A DNA stretch of 64,000 nt, from the NCBI GenBank assembly GCA_018389105.1, contig JACATO010000686.1:310001-374000 (forward strand), read 5' to 3'. A program made the position numbers and the translations under genes. The notes under the pieces are model-generated. The model was given only the letters and a program-made list of their open reading frames with translations. It did not search any database and was not told the origin of the DNA. The stretch is from Nautilus pompilius. Taxonomy: Eukaryota; Mollusca; Cephalopoda; Nautilida; Nautilidae. The number at the start of each line of letters is the position of its first letter. Position 1 is the first letter of the stretch. Positions 1 to 20,365 of the stretch are shown piece by piece.

Positions 1-1058
1 AGAGAAAATGAGCTTTAAGATGTGCCTTGCAGTTAACAAAGACAACACGTGGAAGGTTGATGAAACGATCTGCAAATATTAACAAGTTGTGCAGCATGAG
101 CTGAGTGAATCTTGTTATCAGTCATCATGCCAGAAAGATGATTGTTGATAATCTTGGTTACACTAGTTTGTACTAGGTGAGTTCCACAAATCTTGCTTGA
201 GCTTCAGAACACCAAAGGTCAAACAAAAGAGGTCAAACCAAGCAGGATCTCTCTCCCCCCCCTAATAAAAATCCCACTGAATCCAGACTCAGAAGGCATG
301 GCAATGCTTTTGATGCTAACCACGGTGCTGTACTAGGTGGCTGAAGTGGTGAACCTCAGTCCTTGAAGAGGTCTAAAACTAGCTCCTGCAGGGAAAAATT
401 GCGAAATGATCATGTATACCTGTGGACAGTCCCTGAGAAAGCAATGTATTTTAACAGAATTTGAGGTTCTCAAAGATCAGAAGCCAACACTGTCCATCAG
501 TTGTAACACTCCACTGGAAGATCTGTTGGGAAACTCTAGAACACCACAAATTTGGTAGAGATGCAAAAATAAAAATTAGATAAAGCCACTTTATGTTTAC
601 AAAGTGATTCATTTATCAACTAGAAAAAATAAACATAGTGACAACCATGATTTGGTGTCTACCAGTATTGAAATTTCTCTCATTTTCTGAAACTCCCATT
701 TCATGTGGGTTTCCTCTGGTTACTCCACTTTCCCCTTGCAACTAATTCAATAATCAATAGAACAGGACAGACTGATTTAAAAGGTGCCACATCTGTTTAA
801 CTCTTAACACTGAAGCTTATGGTTTTTAATATATATTACTACAGTTTATGATTTAGTTAGTGATAAAATTACTCATCAAAAATTACAAAATACATTTAAA
901 AGTGTATTAAATATTCTCGCACTGATACTTGATGTACTGGTATCATGTGTTGTCATTTATGAGCTCTTTTAAAGTGAGATTTTAAAAGTAGTGATGTCAG
1001 AAGCTAATAGCCACAATATGCTAGGGCAACATGAGAACTGTATCAATGCTGAACTTAC

Positions 1059-1154
1059 CAACTGAAAATTCACTGCTTCAAAAATCAAATGATCTTTCAA
1101 TCTTGCAAAAATATAAACAAAGGTTGTTTTGATTGCATCCAAAAAGGCAGAAGC
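1059..1154 (-). CDS. Best-supported exon of the unidentified gene
   Basis: This 96-nt exon is open only in phase 0, runs exactly from a strong acceptor (TTTATTTTCTAG) to a consensus donor (TTG|GTAAGT), and encodes an amphipathic stretch including FLDAIKTTF and RLKDHLIFEAVNFQL. The other two frames contain stops. It lacks an internal ATG, so it is an internal exon. The product is not recognised. Confidence 0.62.
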
Positions 1155-4100
1155 CTAGAAAATAAATAGCATTAAATAAATTAATACCATAACAAATATT
1201 ATGCATATATACAACGTGTTTCTGAAAATTGCAAGACATCTGTTGATGATGCAGTACCTCTATGAGAATGGAAGGCTACTGGTAATGATATTCACTAAAA
1301 CAAAAAGAATAATCATAGATTTTCTTATGAATTTGGTTAGTTGAAGTTAATTTCTTGGTTATTTTACCATCTGGATCTATTGCTTTGTCACAAGGCTCAA
1401 TCACTAAAAAATAAAAAGAAAAAACAAAGTAGGTGTGGGGTAGCTGTGACTTTTTGATTGTCATCATCAACACCAGGTGACTGTCTGAAATAAAAACTAA
1501 TGCCATGGACAACATTCAAACTATCTACTAGAAACTTACATACAAACAATAGTTCTATGCCAGACCGGTCCTTATATAAGCTAATGATGATTAGAGAAAC
1601 AAACATTTAACATAAACAAAGATTTTAAAATCGCATGGTTCAACTATGAAGCAAAGTCCTTACAATTCTCCTTTTTCACTGATGTACCTTTGCTAAATTT
1701 AAAGGTGAATTAGATATTCTCGATTTGTTCTTGATTCAAAATTGCTCTAAATCTATACTATATTCCTCAGAATATATTTAATAATGCTAGAAATGGGTGG
1801 TGACTCAATTTGTTTATTGGTTCATATAAACCAATTAATGACTGATTATCAGTTTACTTTTTGTTTTTAGATGCCTATTTTATTTTATTTGGGGAGGGAA
1901 TATAAAAGATAGAATAGATGTAATCTTTTAGATTAATTGTCTCGTGGTAAAATCAAAATTTAAGAAAACCAAATATCTTAACGTTAGATTTCTAGAACCT
2001 TTAAGTAAACCTGGAGAAAGTGACTGTAAGCCAGTCAAAATCATTCTGAACATAGATAGTTAACCTGCTCAAACACAGCTGGTAACTAGCTTGAACTACA
2101 AGAAAGCTGAGTTGACACAAAGTGAGATACTAATGGATATATACACCATGCCTCAATATCAGGTGTCAAATACTTTTAACAAAGCTGTGCTATGGCAGCA
2201 AAGGAAAGCATATCACAAGGGAGTGGATAAAGTCATAAGGCCATATAAAAGAATAAGAGTTATAGGAAAAGGGCAGAATCATAACCTTCTCAAAAAAAAA
2301 AACTATATAGCAAACAGCATAGCTAAAGCCCAGGTCATCAAGGCTAAGTTGATGACCATAAGATGAAGTTGGTATGAGCCTCGACATGAATAAAGATGGG
2401 GAGAAACTATGGCAACTCAAAGATGAAGTAAACAAGAAAGCACTTCACAGGGGAGCAGCTAATAGTTTGTTATCAGGCAGAAAGCAAAACATACATCAGT
2501 CCTAGAAAAAACTGAAGCAGGCAAGAAAATCTGGGGATAAGAATGAATGTATAACCAACCCATTTTCAGGAAAACTAAGGGCTCCAGTTGTATCTTGATC
2601 TTTGTTTCAGTTTATACAAAACACAAAGGATGTTATAATAACTTGTTGCTATCAGTAATGGAAATTATAACAATGGTTATTTGTGAAGTTCTTCTGACTA
2701 ATCACTGACTATTCCAAACTAAATTACCATTAGAAAGGAGGAAATTTCATACAAATCATTGTCTTCATAGCAGACGTTTAAAAAAAAGAGAGAAAGAATT
2801 GAGGGAGGGAAAAAGAATGAGATCAGGATAAAACTAAAAATAAAAAATCAAACCAACCAACCATGAAGGGTAGTGATGCTGTTCTCTCTTTCTCATCATT
2901 AAAATTGAATTCTGGACTACTGCTCTTGACAGTTTCAGTCTCGATATTACTGACACCAACATCTACCAAATATTGATGTAACTGAGAGTTCTGAAATTAC
3001 AAAAGGTGTCTTTGTAGAATTTTCCCTGGACAAACTCACTGCTATCTACAGTTACTAGTACTGCGAGTTTGCTAAAATTCTGGTATGGCTAGATTTCTTC
3101 AGTAGAAGTGTTAACGAGTGAAATAAATTTCTAACAAGTGCAGTTAATAGAGACAGCATTAGTAAATTTCAGAATCTTTCTGATAGCCATTTCTCTTTAC
3201 AAGGTTGGGGTGTTCTTGCATAAGCAATGATAGACCTTTTAACAACTAAAATGTGAGATTGGTTATATGCTACGCAGCAATAAGATAGACCTCCATTTTA
3301 AAAAAAAAATTTATGATATTCTGGAATTATTAAAACAGAAATCTAAAATAATAAAAAACTGTAGAACTAGTTTTAAAATATTTATCCAACTTTAAGAAAG
3401 CATAAAAATTTTAAAAATAATTTACTTAGTATTGTTAGTAAATATTTTTTTTATAAAAAACAAACAAGTTTGATGAAAATTGAAATAACAATGAAGGCAA
3501 TACTTCTTTAAAAATTGACAAAGGTTCATGTCTACAGCACTGTATCATATAAATTTTTATATTCAGATATCCTAGTCTGAAAAACATTCTTTCATATATA
3601 AAGATTGCTTAAAATAGCTTATTTGAAAGACCTCATGATTAATGTAAGTAGATGACTACCCTTTATTAATTTTTTAACTTAAAAAAAAGTACTAAAAGCA
3701 TAGTGATTTTGATGGAGATGCCAATCTACAAAGTGCAACATTTTTTGTTTTTATAATTCAAACAAGGTTAGTCTGGAAGTTGTAGTTTTCACCTAGAAAA
3801 TAGATAAATTTGAAGAGGCCTTAAAGATTAAATGAAAACTCCAGTTCATATCAGGAATTTGTCATTGGAATTACTGCCTAATGAAGTTGAAATTTTCTTT
3901 CTAAACAGAATTTCATAATTCAAATATACTGAACTATTTTAGGAAATATTATGCTACTTAAAATAAGCTCATTTCAAAGTAGTTTTGGAAGATTCGTGTG
4001 TGTGGGTTAGGGTTGGCATACTCAAGGTTCCAAATTGTTTTAAGGGACAGCAGATGGCAGTATCAGCATATCAATGTGGCAGAGATCCCCAGAGTTAAAT

Positions 4101-5112
4101 CTCTATAAAATACTGACTCAGTTTAGCAAAACGCACGTAGCTTGGTTTCATCTAGCTCTTTTATGCCAGTCTGATGCAGCTTTTCCTCTGGCATTCTGGC
4201 TTCCTCTAACTAAACAGAAAAGTTCTACTGAGACTTTCCATTTCCTGCGGAAGAGACCCCCCCCCACAGGAAGCACAGGAATGCCAAGATATAATGACAG
4301 CACCCATGGCACTACACAACCCCTTTAGGTATATCTACGGTTGTAGGCATTGATTTGTGGAATAAGAATGTGCTTCCATTTGTTTTCAATGCAACCATAA
4401 GCCATTTCAGGTAGCCAAAACAAATCAAATTGAAAAGAAACTTAGATTTAGTTAAAAATAATGATGATAATGATGATGATGATGATGAGATGATGATGAT
4501 GTCGGTTGAATATCCATTTGGCATTTTATTCCACTTCAAAGTTGTCACTATGAATATATATAAGGAATCAGGGTTGATATCTTAGCTAACTTTTAATGAT
4601 AAACCTACTGTCTGTCCTATTCTAGTTTGTGATAACCAAAAGCATTGATTTAATTTATATGGACATTCAAAAACGTTTTCGTCGTCTTCTTATCTGAGAG
4701 AGAGCAGGATTCACTCGACAGCGATTGCTAGTACAAAAACAAACAAAAAAAAATCCAGAACAAATTAACGAAAGACTTATACATAGCCTGTTTTCCCTGA
4801 GAACTTTGTGCCTGCGCCAGAGAAATACAATTATGAACATAATTTCCGAACCCTGGTTCCGTGAGCTCATCACTCAGTTCTGACTAAATCCCTGTTCGAC
4901 TGATTCGCAGGTGGGACCGGGAATCTGACTAAACGATGCATCGCAACAGCTTAGCGAGGGGACGGGGAGTAAAAACAGAAAATATTTGCGGGCTACTTCT
5001 GCTTCCCCTTCTGCTTCCCCCTCCCCCAAAAAATTAAAACAGGTAGCCGGGTAACTCGGCTATTTCTAATTCACACCTCTAAGACAACGTCTTCGTCCAG
5101 ATCCTCCTCCAT
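1059..5112 (-). CDS. Unidentified minus-strand gene, incomplete exon set
   Basis: Several exon-like segments share strand and have good borders. 5112-5077 starts ATG in an ATCATGGAGG context inside a short GC-richer patch and reads MEEDLDEDVVLE before donor GTGTGA. 4209-4137 starts LEEARMPEEK and is acidic and helix-prone. 2990-2862 is a 43-codon phase 0-0 exon starting NSQLHQYLVD. 1154-1059 is a 32-codon phase 0-0 exon starting ASAFLDAIKT, with a polypyrimidine acceptor TTTTCTAG and donor TTG|GTAAGT. Two weaker pieces lie near 1484-1450 (QSPGVDDDNQK) and 1699-1671. The phases of 4137 and 2990 do not join directly, so at least one exon is missing or misplaced. The ATG at 5119 in another frame is an alternative start. 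I do not recognise the protein. The last two listed exons are the best supported and the gene probably continues left of the window. Confidence 0.5.
2091..2600 (+). pseudogene. Possible decayed LINE fragment before the RT domain
   Basis: Plus-strand fragments such as KAYHKGVDKVIRPY and, after a frame break, MNKDGEKLWQLKDEVNKK followed by GAANSLL resemble the linker between endonuclease and reverse transcriptase in some non-LTR retrotransposons. Those typically read like ...LWxLxxxLN...GxxAAxxFA. The match is by memory and weak. It lies in a predicted intron of the minus-strand gene. Confidence 0.3.
2862..2990 (-). CDS. Exon of the unidentified gene
   Basis: The acceptor TGTAATTTCAG precedes 129 nt open in phase 0 (43 codons). 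The exon is rich in Ser, Glu, Asn and Thr and contains NIETETVKSSSPEF and NDEKERTASL. It ends at ATG|GTTGGT, a weak donor. The composition suggests a disordered linker. The product is not recognised. Confidence 0.5.
4461..4501. repeat. GAT trinucleotide microsatellite
   Basis: This is a short, interrupted GAT/ATG tandem repeat in non-coding DNA. Confidence 0.9.
5077..5112 (-). CDS. Proposed first coding exon of the unidentified gene
   Basis: Twelve codons, seven of them Glu or Asp, follow a leader-like segment with several CpG dinucleotides (about 5113-5165), unlike the surrounding AT-rich DNA. The donor is GAG|GTGTGA. The next in-phase segment would be 4209-4137 via acceptor CTGTTTAG. The context suggests a small promoter here, downstream of and in tandem with PSMA5. 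Confidence 0.45.
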
Positions 5113-5210
5113 GATGCATGAGGTTCTCGCCTTCCCGACTGGAGATTCGTTCGTTGCGATTACAGTGGAACTATGGAGGCTTCTGAATATTTGTCTGTAC
5201 TGTTAGACAG

Positions 5211-5231
5211 ACACACACACACACACACACA
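5211..5231. repeat. AC dinucleotide microsatellite
   Basis: This is an uninterrupted AC run immediately beside the proposed promoter of the unidentified minus-strand gene. Confidence 0.9.
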
Positions 5232-5403
5232 AGCAGAGCAGTGCACACAATAATAAACCCTAACAAATTAAAAATAAAGTTGTTTTTATTTTTTAAATTA
5301 CTTTATAAAGAATACCGAAAGATTAGAGTTATCTACCCTGAGCCGTTTCTGGAGATTCCCTTTAATCATATATCGCCTATTTACATTCAAACTTAACACG
5401 AAG

Positions 5404-5463
<60 letters not shown>
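5404..5463. repeat. TA dinucleotide microsatellite
   Basis: About 60 bp of nearly pure TA, broken once by a TT. It is likely polymorphic and able to extrude a cruciform. Confidence 0.95.
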
Positions 5464-5467
<4 letters not shown>

Positions 5468-5859
5468 AACCATCCACCCCCCTCTCCTCCTCCCAAAAAG
5501 TTATAACGATAAACTTATTTTGGCGTTCAGACAAGCATTTCAATAACTCAATTATGATGATGTCCATTACTTTCCCACAATACACACACTAAATATTTCA
5601 AAGTACAGTATATAAAAAAAAAAACAGTTTACGGATGAAAATTCTAAAAAAAAAATAAAAAAAAAGGATTTCCGTCTTAAGAATAAATTCACTTCTCTCT
5701 TATTTTTATACTTTATCAAAAAAAATTTAGGGTATGTTGTAGCTGTAAGGGGAAAATGTCCCAGACACCGAAGACTAATGACTCACACACACAGAGTTCT
5801 GCAAAACCCACACTGGTCCTGACTCCTTTGCCAGGGCCATTTATTTACGAAAATTTACA

Positions 5860-6030
5860 TATTTCAAGGGGCCCTTATCTCTTAATGACCATATAAAGGG
5901 GGGGGCTTTATCACTATCACTTAGTGCCCAGTCCAGGAAAATGCCTCACCTTTGTGAGGACCTTAATGTCCAGTCAGGGGGTGCACTCACAAAGAGAGCC
6001 CCCCCCCCATCACTCAATGTCCAAACTGAA
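5860..6030. repeat. Degenerate tandem array with a CTTAATGTCC motif
   Basis: A motif close to CTTAATGTCC recurs at 5881, 5920, 5962 and 6013 (variants CTTAATGACC, CTTAGTGCCC, CTCAATGTCC). It is interleaved with G- or C-homopolymers of 7-10 nt. Spacing is roughly 40-50 bp. It looks like an eroded minisatellite or the terminal region of a transposon. No coding potential was seen. Confidence 0.45.
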
Positions 6031-7859
6031 GACAACATCATTATGTTACAGTAATTAGTCATTTGAAGTTTTAATTATTAAACTTAGAAACATGATTGAT
6101 TGTTTATCAAAAATTATACATTAAACTTATTGAAAATCTTAGTAGTGCCAAAAGTGATATAGTCGCAATTCTTTTCAATGAATCATAATAGATTTGATGC
6201 AAACATAACAATGGTGGCTGATATTGCATATCAACTTGTCTATAGAGAATGTCCTCCTCTTCTATTTTAACATTTTTTTTTTTGAGTCAATAAATTTTGC
6301 TGGTTTTAAATTATACTTCCTTACATATTTAATGGTACAATGAGGTGAAACTGCTGCCTCTAAAATCCTTCTAACCTTGCCATAAATCTCACACTGACCT
6401 TGCAATGTGCGAATAAGGAAAGGTGACAAGCTAAATAATGTTATGAGTATTCAAATTAGCATGGTATTTCTGCAAGTTGGCTCTAACCTACCCATTGCTG
6501 AGACTGTCCCACTTCTAGAGTTTTAGTGGGTTCAGCACCATTTAGCATATGCATTACATTTCTTTGTAGATGTCAGCATTGTTTTAACTGATCTTATTTC
6601 AATAAAGCAGTATATATTTCATTTTCTTTTACCTTAGCACTGGCTTGCCTGTTATGATTGAAGTTGCAGTACCATGACAGAAAAAAATGTACTAAAATTG
6701 CTAAATAAGAGGTCGCTAGAATCATAACCACAGGTAAAGGAGATATGGTACCTAGGCCAAGATTTGGCCCAATATAAAGCAAGCTACCAAAGTAGACTTA
6801 ATCATATGCAGAAACATTTTAAACTTCACTCTAAAGACAAAAAAACATTGGCTTCCTATTAAATAAATGTCCTAATTTCTTTTGGCACAGGAAATAATTA
6901 GTAGCTACAGAGTTTTGGATAATGGTAAATCCAGCCTAAATTGGTGTACTGTAGTTAGCTAAAAAAAAAAGGCTACAAAATTTGTGTAGTAGGCAGTTCT
7001 AGTGACATTGTCCAAGGTACGTTTTGACTGTTGGCTTGACTAAAGAAAACAATCTTTTTTTGGATGTAAAGAACACAAATATATTGCCATTTACAGGTGA
7101 GCACAAGATGAAAACAGTAATCATTATCTTTCTTTTCCTGGATAGATTTAATTTTTCAAGGTACATAATAACATTCTTTCTAACTAATTGTAGATATTCT
7201 TTCTAAAGAACAAATAATTTCCCCGTAGCCTTCACGAATTTTTCGCATGCATTAAACGGACCCACAGGGCAGACTTCGTTATATGGATGACGATAAACTC
7301 GTTTCTCAACCAACCAAGCTCTCAGGTGAGTCACACAACCATATGTAACTTTCATTGCAGGACTTCAGCCCTAACTGGGAAGAATAGTGCTTTGCTCCTC
7401 TCTGAGAATGTTGTTTCAATGGTATGGACCTTCTATGGCATGAGACGACAAACTACCAGTCGTCGTCACAATGGACAATAGCCATTACACTATGGCTTTC
7501 AGAGTACCACACAGTTGCGTTTAAATTTTATAAAACATATAAGGTCATTAATACTGTTTCTGTCTTAATTGCAATAGTAAGTGGTTTTAGAGGTTTCCTT
7601 GTGATGGGATCATGCATCCACCAAAACTCATCTGCAAAGGCAAGTTAAGCGAGTAGCCGTTTGTTATCAGAGCTGAAACAAGATTTAATCAAGTCATTTT
7701 AAATGAAAAGGACCCTCAATGAGTCTCATGGAAATTACTGGCACTTAAGAGAACAGAAAACACAAGAGAGAGAGAGAGATTAAGCCAACTGATGACCCAC
7801 CTTATATACAACAATGTAAGCCATTTCAAAATGAGTGCAGCTGTACACTGATACCAAGG

Positions 7860-8960
7860 ATGTGGATTTTAAGTTTGACATTTAAGACATGGCAGGAAAT
7901 CTAGCTGAAGGAAAGAATATTTAATAAGTTTTTCAAAGAGTATGCCAGTTATACCAAATGCTAAGACGTTTGATGTTAACAAAATTACTAAAAAGATAAT
8001 TCAAAGTAAAAAAAGGCAAAAAAATTTTTCTAATCACAATGGCATCAATCCTAAGAAATCTTAGACCAACAGCAGATAAAATTACTCTCCTCTATTGATA
8101 TTTAATCAAAGCTTCTTATCTCATGAAGTACTGTTGAAATAGAAATATTAGCTAATTTTAAAGACAGGCAACAAAAGCGATCGGAGTAATTATCAACCAG
8201 CTTGTTTGTCAAACTTATTTAGTAAGATTATAACAAATTTTATTAAAGACGTACTCATTTTTATGGAGAGAGAAATTAGGTCTAGCCAATACCACGAGGT
8301 GCATTCAGCCAAAATGATCATGTGTTACAAATACTGAGAGCATAAACAATGCAAACAGAGAGATAAGGGTAACAACTCACTCTAGTCAAACCTTTGATAC
8401 AGTTCCACATTGGCATTTCATAGAAAAAAAATTAGAAGCACTGGAATCAGTGGAAATTCACTGCTTTAGCTATCAGATTATTTATTGAAAAAGAAACAAT
8501 GCATTACTTTAGATGGTGCTGTATTTTCATTAGACAATGTTATAAGCACCTGAGGGCTCTGTTCTGAGACTTATCTTATTTCAGATTATATGAATAATAT
8601 TGTTAGTGGATGCATAATAAGTAAAAGTTTGCTAATGATGTTTAGTTATATAACAGAGTTAACTGATGACCAAGACTAGACACTTTGTTAATTAGAAAAT
8701 GTAAAGATGATTTATGAAGACGATGGTAATTCTAACCAGCTTTACAGGGTAAAAGATAGTCTTGTTGACAATAGTGAAGATGTAAGACAGAGTAATGCAA
8801 AACAAGAAATAGAATTCATGTCTAAATCAAGAGTCCCAAAAATGCTCAAAATATCCATAGTCTATTTCAAATCAGCTTCCAAGTGAATGGTCACCTTTGA
8901 ATGCATTTGGCACATAACTTCCTCTACAGTCTGGACAATGGAATGCCCATATAAACAGAA
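7860..8960 (+). pseudogene. Decayed non-LTR retrotransposon reverse transcriptase
   Basis: Read across frame breaks on the plus strand, the segment follows the order of a LINE reverse transcriptase. A KTGNKSDRSNYQP block lies near 8160 (family K.GDKSD.SNYRPISL), then FDTVPH near 8391, EALGISGNSL..LSDYL near 8440-8480, LDGAVFS, GSVL near 8555, Y.NNIVSG near 8590 and FANDV near 8626. The last corresponds to the catalytic FADD motif with the first Asp changed to Asn. Stops and frameshifts are frequent. It belongs to the CR1/Jockey-type non-LTR group by motif style, but the exact clade cannot be told by eye. No endonuclease domain or intact 3' end was seen. Confidence 0.75.
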
Positions 8961-9730
8961 ATTGGCAGGAGACCAGGATAAATCCACAATATTTGGTAAT
9001 TCCTGGCACTCATATGATCTGGAAGCATGTTAGTAAATGAATCACTGGACAATACATTTTATTCTCTGCTGTTTGGAATGACAACACCACATGATATGCT
9101 TATGAAGACTTTAGGAACATTTTGCTTTTGTTATTTCATAAAGTTGTTTTTACTTGTTTCATGCTAACAGTATAATTCCCCAATTATGCAAAATGGGCAA
9201 GTTACATTATGCCAGCTCTGCATTTACAATAGTCAAAACAAAACAAAAAAAAATTGGTTAAAATCACCAACTACCATTTCTAAAGGCAACACTAAAGCAG
9301 ACCTGCTACTCTTATTCTGAAGTCTGTGTGGATAAATCAGTGTGTTAAAGAATATTTTGATGTCTCCAAACTTTTATATTTGGAGTTGCAGACTAAGGCT
9401 CCTGATTAAAATCTTTGCTGTAATATAACCTTTTTTTCTACAGCATTAGGATTAATGCAGTTGTCATGTTTCTACTTAAAGCAAGGATTTCTAACTGGCA
9501 TTCAGGAGCAGATTGGGCCGGTGCCACCTGCCGCTTAGTCAATAGGCTGATAACCTGGTTGGCCTCTCTAGTTTCAATACTATTGTGTGCTATTGAGCAA
9601 CCTACTGCACTCTACATTAGTTGTAGGTGTCGTATATATATATATAATTATATATGCATATAACGAGTATTTTTGACCTTGTGTATAGGGCTTACTTTAA
9701 TGTGCAGTTCTGCAGGCAAATGCGAGCAGT

Positions 9731-9985
9731 TCAAATACAGAGATGTAACAGTGATTCTTCAAATAATGCTTTCTTTTTATTTTTGGATGAAGTATTATAT
9801 TCCTCATAGCTACAGAGACTGACAAAAATAAGAGTTCTAAAACCCAATGCATTCTTGAATAAAGTGGATACACTCAGACTACTCAGTGTTGTTTCAAAAC
9901 AAAAAAATTTAACTTTTATCTTCAGCTTGCTCTTTGAGGACTGTTCATCATCTTCGTCTGTTTCTCCATCTGAGTTATCTAACAT
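9731..9985 (-). other. Open frame with an acidic N-terminus, uncertain
   Basis: An 84-codon minus-strand frame begins MLDNSDGETDEDDEQSSKSK, a strikingly acidic Ser/Asp/Glu run followed by lysines. It sits directly behind an acceptor-like TTTCATGTTAG, so it could be a terminal exon or an exon of a retrocopy. The rest of the frame is low-complexity AT-driven sequence. No family is recognised. It lies about 500 bp beyond the PSMA5 polyadenylation signal. Confidence 0.25.
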
Positions 9986-10487
9986 GAAATATATGCTGGA
10001 TGTGTCTTGTTCTTATTTTCTTTTTAAGTGTTTGTTATTAAAATAAGGCTATTTTAGTGATCAAATCATAAGCCAAAGGGTTGAAGTACTTAATACTGAC
10101 CTTAGAATATGTTCTAATACCAATTTCATATGGTCTCAAATGTCCCTGTAATTGGTCAAATTTTAAAATTTTCTCGGCGGCTTACAGCGCCCCAAACCCC
10201 AGCTGTATGGGCTCACTGTGGTCGCCAGAATCATAGCCTACATTAATAGGCCAATTTTAGGTTTACCCGGGCTGTTTTGGGCTCCCAATCCACCCCTGCT
10301 GGCATTTGAAGAAAATCAGTGGCTTTAACTTTTTACCACTATCATTACAGATGTAATGCATCAAATAAGACTAAATGCCATCTCTGAAGTACCTTTAGTT
10401 CTGGACAAACAGAAGAGTGGAAGTCTATCTTTATCACACCAAGCAGAGGACTTCCTACAAATGTTCTGATTTAAATGTACATTTAGC

Positions 10488-10493
10488 TTTATT
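10488..10493 (-). terminator. Likely PSMA5 polyadenylation signal AATAAA
   Basis: TTTATT on the plus strand reads AATAAA on the minus strand, 111 nt after the PSMA5 stop codon at 10604-10606. It is the first canonical hexamer I see downstream, so the 3' UTR would be roughly 130 nt. The exact cleavage site was not determined. Confidence 0.6.
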
Positions 10494-10603
10494 TCTCAAA
10501 CCTCGCCTGGAATAAAGTGGACCCCTGTTCTTGCGAAGAGTACCGATAATAAAGAAAAGTAAAACAATTTGAAAAGTGAATTACTAGAAGAAAGTCAAAA
10601 GTC

Positions 10604-19169
<8,566 letters not shown>

Positions 19170-19484
19170 CTAGCAATACAAAGATGTCTTCCTATTATTT
19201 ACTTATATTCAGTAAAACAAACACAAAGAAATGAATACAGAGGTAGTTTAGTTCAAAGGTAATAATTGCAATGCTAAGGTAAATAGCAAGTAAAATTTTG
19301 TAAATTATTCCAGCTTTTCAGCAAGGTAGTAGTAGTACAATGTTGCTAAGGCTTTGATATCTTAACAATAAAAAAAAAATCATCTACAATTTTAGTTAGT
19401 ATTCTGAGCAATTTTATCAACTCTTAGCTTACTGGAGAGTAAAAATATGAAACATAAATGTAACCTTAACGTTTATTTAAATAT

Positions 19485-19615
19485 TAGAAGTTTATTACTT
19501 GACAGTTTTATGTCAAATCCTTTTTTTTTTTCCTTATAAGTCAAATAGACTAGAAGTTTATTACTTGACAGTTTTATGTCAAATCCTTTTTTTTTTCCTT
19601 ATAAGTCAAATAGAC
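19485..19615. repeat. Two-copy 66-bp tandem duplication in PSMA5 intron 1
   Basis: The segment starting TAGAAGTTTATTACTTGACA and ending TAAGTCAAATAGAC is present twice in direct tandem (19485-19550 and 19551-19615). The copies are identical except for one T in the internal T-run (11 versus 10), which points to a recent duplication. Confidence 0.95.
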
Positions 19616-20000
19616 ACATGCAAAATTACATAATACAAATGACCACCAGTGATTACAGATGTGGGTTTGAAATCATGAGAAAATTAACTAGATTAAAAAA
19701 AAAAAAAACACATGGACATTTCTGACCATGCACGATCAATTCCTGTAATTACCGCGAAGGAATGAAGGGTAGCAGATCTCGTTTGAGAATCTTCCTATAA
19801 AACTACGACAGCATGTTGAGGTGAATATGCCAGAAAATAAAAAAAAATGCATTATTATTATTATCATTACCTTCCTGATCCATTTCCAATAAATTAACCG
19901 TGATTCTAATAATAAAGTACCAGCACAAGATCTTAATTTAAGTATTAATCGACTGACCGACAGTAACAGGTACTTGTGAGGCCTCACAAGTCCTGCCGTG

Positions 20001-20365
20001 ACTCCCCTCCCTCACACAGGACTAGCGGCCGTTTTGTTGCCCCCCCCACACACAGACAGGGGCCATACCACCCTCCCACCCACAGGACTAGCGGCCGTTT
20101 TGTTGCCCCCCCCACACACAGACAGGGGCCATACCACCCTCCCTCCCTCCCTCACACAGGACTAGCGGCCGTTTTGTTGGCCCCCCCACAGGCAGGGGCC
20201 ATACCACCCTCCCTCACACAGGACTAGCGGCCGTTTTGTTGCCCCCCCCCCCACACACACACAGGCAGGGGCCATACCACCCTCCCTCCCTCCCTCACAC
20301 AGGACTAGCGGCCGTTTTGTTGCCCCCCCCACACACAGACAGGGGCCATACCACCCTCCCTCCCA
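20001..20365. repeat. GC-rich minisatellite, about 5 units of 60-80 bp
   Basis: Five copies of a unit contain ACTAGCGGCCGTTTTGTTG, a C-homopolymer of 7-12 nt, a short ACAC run and GGGGCCATACCACCCTCCCT. The units differ mainly in the length of the C-run and the CCCT repeat. It lies in PSMA5 intron 1, within about 170 bp of the first-exon donor. Each unit carries a GCGGCCG core. The long open frames across it on either strand are by-products of the repeat. Confidence 0.95.

Noticed and set aside
3000-3120. Further possible exons upstream of 2990 on the minus strand
   Set aside because: Several frames and sites look plausible but none gives both consistent phase and good borders. Choosing one would be guesswork.
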